NCBI GenBank assembly: GCA_900552345.1
Contig: URZN01000092.1
Span: 1-5,910 of the forward strand
Reading direction: 5' to 3'
DNA: 5,910 nucleotides
Source: an uncultured Collinsella sp.
GTDB lineage: Bacteria > Actinomycetota > Coriobacteriia > Coriobacteriales > Coriobacteriaceae
Of this stretch, positions 1 through 4,915 are shown one piece after another; position 1 is the first letter of the stretch, and every line of letters begins with the position of its first letter. The notes below the pieces were generated by a model. That model was not told where the DNA came from, did not search any database, and worked only from the letters and a program-made list of their open reading frames with translations. The position numbers and the translations under genes are program-made.

Positions 1-2807
1 GTGTTCTGCAGACCTGCCGAGACGCCGGTCACAGTCGAAAGAATCAGGCTCATGTACTCGGCCTTCTTCTCCTCGGCCATCTCGTCCTGATTCATGCGCA
101 CCTCGCGAAGGGCGCGGACCTGGGCGATGGACAGAGCGTCGACGTAGGGGTTACGCACGCGAACGGCGCAGCCGAGCACGCGGCGGCGCTGCAGCGGCCA
201 TTCGTCACCGACGATGGCAAGGACCCACTTACGCGTGAGCTGCATCTCGGTGAAGACCTTCTCGGACAGATCCTGGCGATCGCCCAGGTGCAGATACATC
301 TTGGCGATGCGCTGGTCGGTCTTGGCGATCGACATCTCGATGTTGTCGATGAAGGTGCGGAAGAACGGCCACTCCTGGTAGGCAGCCTTAAGCTGGTCCA
401 GATCGCCAAACTGCTCGCAGGCGGTACCCAGGCCGTACCAAGCAGCCAGATTGATGCGCGCCTGGCTCCAGCTGAAGATCCACGGAATGGTACGCAGGTC
501 GTCGAGCGACTTTGCACCCAAGCCGCGCTTGGCGGGACGCGAGCCGATCGGCAGCAGACCGACCTCGGTCAGCGGCGTCACGGTCGAGAACCACGGTGTA
601 AAGTCCTCGGTGTTCAGCAGGTCCAGATAGCGCTCGTGGCTTGCGGCGTTGAGCTTCTCGGCCATATCCCAGAACTTCTGCGTGGTCTCGGTGTTGGTCT
701 TCTCGACACTCGGGGCCGACTGCAAAAGCGTTGCGGCGGCAACGGACTCAACATGGCGCTGAGCCAGCGTGCGGTTGCCGTAACGGGCAAAGATGACCTC
801 GCCCTGCTCGGTGAGCTTAAAGAAGCAGTTGACCGAACCCTTGGGCTGAGCCAGCACGGCCTTGTTGGCCGGGCCGCCGCCACGGCCCACGGCACCGCCG
901 CGACCGTGCATGAGCACCAAGTCGATATCGTTCTTCTCGGCCCACTTGGCAATGCGCTCCTGCGCGGAGTGCAGCGCGAGCATGGCCGTGGTAGGACCGG
1001 CATCCTTGGAGGAGTCGGAATAGCCCAGCATGACCTCCATGCGGCGGTTGGTCTGGGCAAGGCGCTTCTGCACCACGGGGAGCGTAAGCATCTGGTCGAG
1101 CACGTCGACGCAGCCCTCGAGGTCCTCGAGCTGCTCGAACAGCGGAATCACGTCGAGCTCGGGGACATCCTCCTCGTGCGCAAAGGACAGATGGGCAAGC
1201 TCAAAGACGTCGGCCACATGCTGGGCGCTCTTGGTAAACGAGATGATGTAGCGGTGCGCCATCTTCTTGCCGTAGCGCTTTTGGATGGAGCCGATAGCAC
1301 GGAAGGTATCGATGACTTCGCGCGTCATGGGCTGCAGGTCGCCATGGATACCGTTCTCGTGGATATCCTTGAGGGCGCGGGCATGCACCACGGAGTGCTG
1401 ACGGAACTCCATCTCGACCATATGGAAGCCGAAGGACTCGACTTGCCAGATGATGGTCTGGACCGGGCCGTAGGCGGCACGGACGGCACCGCAGGCGGCC
1501 AGCGAACGCTGGACGACGCGCAGGTCATCCAGGAACTCGTCGGCGCTGTGGTACATGGTGTCGGTGATACGGCGCACGGTGGCGTTCAGACGGTCGGCCA
1601 TGACGAGCATGACGGCGCGATGCGGCTCGTGCTCGGAGATCAGCTCGGCGCGGGCCGTGTACCGAGGGCTCATCTCGACCTGATGGTTCCACAGGTTGAT
1701 GAGCTCGGCAGAAGGCTTGCTGTAGGTGGCCTCGAGCGTGAGGTTGCGGCCGATGTGGCGGCACTTGTCCTCGAGCTTGAGCACCATGTGCGTAAAGTAC
1801 TTGGCGGCGACCTCACGGCTCACCTTGGCGGTGACGTTGGGGTTACCGTCGCGGTCGGAACCGATCCAGCTGCCGGGATGGAAGAACGCCGGGCACAGCG
1901 GCGGCACAGTACCGGCCTTGTCGCCCAGCACCCAATCGTCAAAACGACGATAGATAACGGGGATAACGTCGAACAGCGTGTTATCGAAGATGTCGATGAT
2001 GGTATCGGCTTCCTCGACCGGCGTGGGCTTCTTGAGCGCGATGGGGCTCGTACGCACCAGGGCGTCGATCTCCTGCAGCATATGGCGCTCGTTCTCCACC
2101 AGGTCGGAGCCGCCCAGACGCGGACGCTCCTCCAGCAGGTTGGAGATACGGCGGATCTTGCCCTCGACGGCCTTACGACGGGCCTCGGTGGGATGTGCGG
2201 TAAAGACAGGGTGGAACTCGAGCTTGTCGAGCAGCTCGTTGGCACCCTCGACACCCAGCTCATTCACCAGCTGGTGATAGGCAACGGTAAGCTCGTTGGC
2301 AGGATCGACCTCGGTATCGGTCGACGCACCGGCCTCGCGCTCGCGCAGCTGCGCCACACGGTAGTTCTCCTCCGACAGGTTTGCCAGATGGAAAAAGCTC
2401 GTAAAGGCGCGGACAATGACCTGCTGCTTATCGAGCGGCAGGCTGTCGATCAAATCGACGACCTCACGAAATGCCACGGCAGTGGGCTCGTCGGCGGTGG
2501 GCACGCCCTGCTCGTCGACGGCTTCGTCGGCAGCGCAGGTACCGGGGTTGCCGGCATTGACCACAATCTCGGCTGTCAAAATCTTGTCGAACAGGTCCGC
2601 GATCTCGGGATCATACTCGCTAAGCACACGGCGCTCCAGGCGCAAGAACAGCGCCAGATTGTCGCGCAGCTCCTCGGGGATCTCGATCTCGGCGAGACGC
2701 TCCCTGGACTCGGCATTCGAGCCGATTCGGTTAACGAGGCGGTTGACCACGGCAGCGACGCGCGCCGCGGCTTCGGGTACAGACTGGTTGCTTAGGTTCT
2801 CAGCCAC
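1..2807 (-). CDS. ppc: Phosphoenolpyruvate carboxylase, C-terminus cut by window edge
   Basis: Cytosolic enzyme that carboxylates phosphoenolpyruvate with bicarbonate to oxaloacetate and phosphate, refilling the TCA cycle or fermentative C4-acid branch. The minus frame is open for 935 codons from GTG 2807 to the window edge. Family signatures occur in order: FTAHPTEARRK with catalytic His205, GSWIGSDRDGNPNVTA around residues 312-327 (Arg319), LGYSDSSKDAG with Lys601, and HGRGGAVGRGGGP with Arg636 and Arg642. The spacing of Lys601, Arg636 and Arg642 equals that of E. coli K546, R581 and R587. The last visible residues are GLQN plus the first two bases of a Thr codon, matching the usual ...NTG end, so only about Thr-Gly-stop is missing (expected ~937 aa). 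The N-terminal part before the His is ~67 residues longer than in E. coli. Lys829, Arg885 and Asn935 sit where the aspartate-inhibitor site lies in E. coli, so allosteric inhibition is plausible (inference). An in-frame ATG at 2819 is an alternative start. Confidence 0.97.
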   Translation of the reverse strand, partial: MAENLSNQSVPEAAARVAAVVNRLVNRIGSNAESRERLAEIEIPEELRDNLALFLRLERRVLSEYDPEIADLFDKILTAEIVVNAGNPGTCAADEAVDEQGVPTADEPTAVAFREVVDLIDSLPLDKQQVIVRAFTSFFHLANLSEENYRVAQLREREAGASTDTEVDPANELTVAYHQLVNELGVEGANELLDKLEFHPVFTAHPTEARRKAVEGKIRRISNLLEERPRLGGSDLVENERHMLQEIDALVRTSPIALKKPTPVEEADTIIDIFDNTLFDVIPVIYRRFDDWVLGDKAGTVPPLCPAFFHPGSWIGSDRDGNPNVTAKVSREVAAKYFTHMVLKLEDKCRHIGRNLTLEATYSKPSAELINLWNHQVEMSPRYTARAELISEHEPHRAVMLVMADRLNATVRRITDTMYHSADEFLDDLRVVQRSLAACGAVRAAYGPVQTIIWQVESFGFHMVEMEFRQHSVVHARALKDIHENGIHGDLQPMTREVIDTFRAIGSIQKRYGKKMAHRYIISFTKSAQHVADVFELAHLSFAHEEDVPELDVIPLFEQLEDLEGCVDVLDQMLTLPVVQKRLAQTNRRMEVMLGYSDSSKDAGPTTAMLALHSAQERIAKWAEKNDIDLVLMHGRGGAVGRGGGPANKAVLAQPKGSVNCFFKLTEQGEVIFARYGNRTLAQRHVESVAAATLLQSAPSVEKTNTETTQKFWDMAEKLNAASHERYLDLLNTEDFTPWFSTVTPLTEVGLLPIGSRPAKRGLGAKSLDDLRTIPWIFSWSQARINLAAWYGLGTACEQFGDLDQLKAAYQEWPFFRTFIDNIEMSIAKTDQRIAKMYLHLGDRQDLSEKVFTEMQLTRKWVLAIVGDEWPLQRRRVLGCAVRVRNPYVDALSIAQVRALREVRMNQDEMAEEKKAEYMSLILSTVTGVSAGLQN

Positions 2808-2810
2808 GTT

Positions 2811-2827
2811 TCCTCCCATTCCTCCTT
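2811..2827 (-). promoter_or_regulatory. Double Shine-Dalgarno region of ppc
   Basis: Two purine-rich sites precede the coding region: AAGGAGG at 2827-2821 and GGGAGG at 2817-2812. The first lies 13 nt from GTG 2807 but only 1 nt from the in-frame ATG 2819. The second lies 4 nt from the GTG. Neither start has ideal spacing. GTG 2807 is preferred because the ATG is far too close to its only upstream site and would be followed by GGAGGA acting as codons. Confidence 0.6.
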
Positions 2828-2851
2828 CTATGCACGTAACATGCGGTATTC

Positions 2852-2857
2852 ATTATA
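2852..2857 (-). promoter_or_regulatory. Putative -10 box of the ppc promoter
   Basis: A perfect TATAAT lies on the minus strand 45 nt upstream of the ppc GTG, in a locally A/T-rich stretch, which would give a leader of roughly 35-40 nt. No good TTGACA-like -35 element is found 16-18 nt further upstream; the nearest hexamers (GTCGAA, TGTCGA) match poorly. The promoter may therefore be weak or activator-dependent (inference), in line with the dyads just upstream. Confidence 0.55.
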
Positions 2858-2865
2858 GGCGCTTG

Positions 2866-2932
2866 AGAAATACTTTCGACACTGATTGCGCTTTACCACA
2901 CAAAAGTATTTTCTGCATTGCAAAGGTTTTGC
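2866..2932. promoter_or_regulatory. Cluster of three A/T-rich dyads upstream of ppc
   Basis: Three short dyads of the form AAA-N3-TTT sit just upstream of the ppc -10 box: GAAATACTTTC at 2867-2877, AAAAGTATTTT at 2902-2912 and GCAAAGGTTTTGC at 2920-2932 (plus-strand letters). The first two also form an exact inverted pair (AAATACTTT at 2868-2876, AAAGTATTT at 2903-2911) with centres 35 bp apart. The promoter-proximal dyad covers the expected -35 region. This arrangement would suit a dimeric transcription factor, but no regulator can be named from sequence alone. Confidence 0.35.
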
Positions 2933-2970
2933 CCTAAATGGTCGTATTTCTCGGTGGGCGGCATACGTAA

Positions 2971-3006
2971 ACGGGGGCATTCCGCATAAAAGCGAAACAC
3001 CCCCGT
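2971..3006 (-). terminator. Probable rho-independent terminator of hisS
   Basis: A 36-nt hairpin lies about 58 nt past the hisS stop: 15-nt arms (ACGGGGGTGTTTCGC and GCGGAATGCCCCCGT, minus-strand letters) around a six-base loop TTTTAT. All 15 positions pair on the minus-strand RNA, three of them as G-U wobbles. On the plus strand those same positions become A-C mismatches, so the element fits a minus-strand transcript. The following tail (TTTACGTAT) is T-poor, so termination may be incomplete and some read-through into ppc is possible. Confidence 0.65.
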
Positions 3007-3063
3007 AACAATCGCTCTCCATGAGCAGGGCACGTTAGCAGGCCCGAAGCTCAAAAAGATGCG

Positions 3064-4377
3064 CTACAGGCGCTCGCGAACCGCCTCGACCACGTTGGCC
3101 AGATCGACGAGGACCTCGTCATGGCTCTCCATGTCGCGCACCTTGACCTTGCCGGCGGCAAGCTCGTCGCCACCCAAGACCAAAATGAGCTTGGCGCCCA
3201 CCTTGTCGGCCTGCTTAAACTGGGCCTTGAGCGAACGGCCCTGATAGTCTGCCTCGGTCACGATACCTGCGGCGCGAAGCTGCTGCGTAATGGCAAAGAC
3301 GTTCTGACGCAGCTCCTTGCCGGCGTTGGCGACGTAGACGCACGGGACCTCCTCGGCACCCAGGTCGCTGCCAAAGGCCTGCAAGGCCAGCAGGGCGCGC
3401 TCAAAACCGACAGCGAAGCCGACGCCTGCCGTGGGCTTGCCACCCTCGAGCTCGACCAAGCCGTCATAGCGACCGCCGCCACCGATGGAGCCGACACCGG
3501 CGCCGGGAGCCTCGACCTCAAAGACAGTACGGGTGTAGTAGTCCAGGCCACGCACCAAGGTGGGATCCTCGACATACTCGATACCCGCCGCATCCAAATA
3601 GCGCTTGACCTGCTCGTAGTGCTCGCGGCACTCGTCGCACAGGTTGTCGCCCATCAGCGGGGCGTCGGCCATGATCTCGCGGCAATGGTCGTTCTTGCAG
3701 TCGAAGGCGCGCAGCGGGTTGAGCTCGGCGCGCTCGCGGCACTCATCGCACATCTCGTCGGCGTGATCGAGGATAAACTGCTTGACCTGCTCGCGGTATG
3801 CCGGACGGCACTGCGCATCGCCCATTGAGTTAATAAGCAGACGAAGCTTGGAAAGATCGAAGCCCAGGCGCTTGTAGAACTCCATGAGCATGATGATGCA
3901 CTCGGCGTCTGCCGCCGGATCGGGAGCGCCGAGCCACTCGATGCCCACCTGGTGGAACTGGCGCAGACGACCCTTCTGGGGACGCTCGCCACGGAACATG
4001 GCCTCGGCGTAGTAGGCCTTAAACGGCGTGGAGCCCTGGGGCACCAGGTTGTTCTCCACGACGGCGCGCACCACACCGGCCGTGCCCTCGGGGCGAAGCG
4101 CCAAGCGCTGCTTGGGCTTGAGCTTGGTATCGGTACCCTCGGTAAAGACGCGCTCCAGGTTGGCGCCGCTAAACACGCGGAACATTTCCTTGCGCACGAC
4201 GTCGGTCGACTGGCCGATACCGTGGACAAACACGTCCACCTGCTCGATCGCGGGCGTCTCGATGGGCTTAAAACCAAACGGCTCGAACACGCCGGCCGCA
4301 ATCTGCTGCATCTTTTGCCAGGCGCGCATCTCGGCGCCGATAAGGTCGCGGGTTCCCTCCGCCTTCTGTGCCTGCAT
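3064..4377 (-). CDS. hisS: Histidyl-tRNA synthetase
   Basis: Class II aminoacyl-tRNA synthetase, a cytosolic homodimer in the family, charging tRNA-His with histidine using ATP. Length is 437 aa, normal for bacterial HisRS. Visible in order: LRPEGTAGVVRA (94-105), motif 2 with MFRGERPQKGRLRQFHQVG (127-145, Arg129), the histidine-binding signature LVRGLDYYTRTVFEV (274-288, Arg276 expected to be the catalytic arginine), the glycine-rich GGGGRYDGL (299-307), motif 3 GVGFAVGFERALL (318-330, Arg327) and a C-terminal anticodon-binding domain after about residue 340. The insertion segment carries CDEC (210-213), Cys227, Cys232 and CDEC (247-250), a possible metal site. ATG 4377 was chosen over the in-frame TTG 4383 because AAAGGTG lies 7 nt before the ATG and would almost touch the TTG. 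It has its own putative promoter and a downstream terminator. No T-box leader fits in the short 5' region. Confidence 0.98.
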   Translation of the reverse strand: MQAQKAEGTRDLIGAEMRAWQKMQQIAAGVFEPFGFKPIETPAIEQVDVFVHGIGQSTDVVRKEMFRVFSGANLERVFTEGTDTKLKPKQRLALRPEGTAGVVRAVVENNLVPQGSTPFKAYYAEAMFRGERPQKGRLRQFHQVGIEWLGAPDPAADAECIIMLMEFYKRLGFDLSKLRLLINSMGDAQCRPAYREQVKQFILDHADEMCDECRERAELNPLRAFDCKNDHCREIMADAPLMGDNLCDECREHYEQVKRYLDAAGIEYVEDPTLVRGLDYYTRTVFEVEAPGAGVGSIGGGGRYDGLVELEGGKPTAGVGFAVGFERALLALQAFGSDLGAEEVPCVYVANAGKELRQNVFAITQQLRAAGIVTEADYQGRSLKAQFKQADKVGAKLILVLGGDELAAGKVKVRDMESHDEVLVDLANVVEAVRERL

Positions 4378-4384
4378 GGGCAAA

Positions 4385-4391
4385 CACCTTT
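4385..4391 (-). promoter_or_regulatory. Ribosome binding site of hisS
   Basis: AAAGGTG on the minus strand ends 7 nt before ATG 4377. This spacing decides the start in favour of the ATG rather than the TTG six bases upstream of it. Confidence 0.65.
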
Positions 4392-4419
4392 CTTTTGTAT
4401 CGCGTCATAGTTAGTGGAC

Positions 4420-4425
4420 ATTATA
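4420..4425 (-). promoter_or_regulatory. Putative -10 box of the hisS promoter
   Basis: A perfect TATAAT lies on the minus strand 42 nt before the hisS ATG, just after the T-rich tail of the large hairpin at 4437-4508. It would give a leader of about 30-35 nt. The -35 position falls inside the hairpin arm and has no TTGACA-like match. A TG lies four bases too far upstream to make a standard extended -10. Supported only by the box and its position. Confidence 0.5.
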
Positions 4426-4436
4426 CGGCACAAAAG

Positions 4437-4508
4437 CAAAACGCGGCGGCGCGTCTGACCGAACGAGGGTATGGGGACTCGTTCGGCCAGACGCACCGCC
4501 GCGTTTTG
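4437..4508 (-). terminator. Large terminator-like hairpin, 31-nt arms
   Basis: Inverted repeat with arms at 4437-4467 and 4478-4508 around a 10-base loop. Read on the minus strand, all 31 positions pair, two as G-U wobbles; on the plus strand the same two are C-A mismatches. The minus-strand hairpin ends in GCGTTTTGCTTTTG, a broken T-rich tail, so it could end transcription from the amidohydrolase locus before the hisS promoter. The stem is much longer than a usual intrinsic terminator, so it may instead be a repeat element or an mRNA-end protecting structure. Its lower arm overlaps the expected -35 region of hisS. Confidence 0.5.
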
Positions 4509-4572
4509 TGATCCGTTTTCCTCCGTCCCCTTCGGATTACGTGATCTGTTGGGGACGGAGGAAAACGGATCA
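4509..4572. repeat. Perfect 22-bp inverted repeat with nested central dyad
   Basis: Arms at 4509-4530 and 4551-4572 are perfect reverse complements over 22 nt (outer end TGATCCGTTTTCC, inner end CCGTCCCC). The 20-nt spacer contains GATTACGTGATC at 4535-4546, itself a near-palindrome centred on the same axis (between 4540 and 4541). The element therefore has one symmetry axis with a 4-by-4 internal loop. It has no coding potential and no T tail. It resembles a dispersed intergenic palindrome (REP- or MITE-like), but copy number cannot be judged from one window. Confidence 0.8.
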
Positions 4573-4582
4573 TTTCGTAGGC

Positions 4583-4646
4583 CCGTGGCCGCCTTGGAAA
4601 CCGAATGATGGTACGAGCATCCATTCGGCTTCCAGGGCAGCCACGG
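4583..4646. repeat. Imperfect 25-nt inverted repeat
   Basis: Arms at 4583-4607 and 4622-4646 match over 22 of 25 positions (outer end CCGTGGC, inner end CCGAATG). Three further base pairs, ATG with CAT, are possible inside beyond a one-base bulge, leaving a 7-base loop. Of the three mismatched positions, two are G-U wobbles on the minus-strand RNA and one on the plus-strand RNA, so the transcribed strand is not decided. There is no T tract after the stem. It is the first of the three palindromes after the transporter remnant. Confidence 0.7.
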
Positions 4647-4681
4647 ACAGAACGGGGCGAACAGCAAAGAGCGACGGACGT

Positions 4682-4915
4682 CTACTCCCCCGCCACGCTC
4701 GCGCGCAGCTTGGCGGCGATGGGCTCGGATGCCAGCAGGAACACGAGCATGACCACGGAGCACGCCAGGCACACAATCCAGGTGCTCGCAAAGGAGCCCG
4801 TGGCATCGAACAGCACGCCCGAGACGATGGCGCCCACGGTGCCCAAGATTGCCTTGAAAGACAAGGGCATAGGCCTTATGGCCATGCCCGCAGGCTTGAA
4901 AGGCAAGGTTGGGTG
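4682..4915 (-). pseudogene. C-terminal remnant of a major facilitator superfamily transporter
   Basis: Seventy-eight codons directly follow, in frame, the TAG stop of the amidohydrolase and end at TAG 4684-4682. The segment AILGTVGAIVSGVLFDATGS followed by a hydrophobic stretch (STWIVCLACSVVMLVFLLA) resembles the last one to two transmembrane helices of an MFS permease, including the G-x-L-x-D-x-T-G-S loop, then a basic tail ending in AKLRASVAGE. Whole MFS proteins are about 400 aa, so more than 80% is missing. Neither TTG 4906 nor ATG 4885 has a Shine-Dalgarno site. Most likely a deletion removed the front of a transporter gene that followed the amidohydrolase in an operon. The first ~14 codons look unlike a permease and contain the repeat at 4853-4908. 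A functional small membrane protein made by read-through is a less likely alternative. Confidence 0.6.
4853..4908. repeat. Short direct and inverted repeats at the transporter truncation junction
   Basis: CTTGAAAGACAAGG at 4853-4866 recurs as CTTGAAAGGCAAGG at 4895-4908, one mismatch in 14, exactly 42 nt apart, so the two copies read in the same frame (LSFKA and LPFKP). Between them lies an inverted repeat at 4865-4889: GGGCAT-A-GGCC, loop TTAT, GGCC-ATGCCC. The structure sits where the permease homology begins and may mark a rearrangement scar. Confidence 0.55.

Noticed and set aside
288..2795. 835-codon open frame on the plus strand, opposite ppc
   Set aside because: It lies fully antisense to a PEP carboxylase with every family motif. 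Strong third-position GC bias on the coding strand removes stops from the opposite frame. Its translation shows no recognisable domain.
2828..3022. 64-codon minus-strand frame between hisS and ppc with a repeated QCRKYF
   Set aside because: It spans the hisS terminator and the ppc promoter. The amino acid repeat simply reflects the two related A/T-rich dyads in the DNA.
3023..3052. Weak hairpin GAGC...GCTC just after the hisS stop
   Set aside because: Only two 4-bp blocks with unequal internal loops. The hairpin at 2971-3006 is a far better terminator candidate.
3121..3828. 235-codon open frame on the plus strand, opposite hisS
   Set aside because: Antisense shadow of hisS from the same codon bias, with no recognisable motif or ribosome binding site.
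4378..4436. Possible T-box leader upstream of hisS
   Set aside because: The stretch from the -10 box to the start codon is too short, and no T-box core or specifier-loop structure is visible.
3654..4772. 372-codon minus-strand frame overlapping hisS and the palindrome cluster
   Set aside because: It runs in another frame through hisS and across all three inverted repeats. The protein is low-complexity in Arg, Ser and Pro, typical of a shifted frame in GC-rich DNA.
4421..4806. Small minus-strand frames across the palindromes
   Set aside because: They read through both arms of the inverted repeats, have no ribosome binding sites and resemble no protein family.
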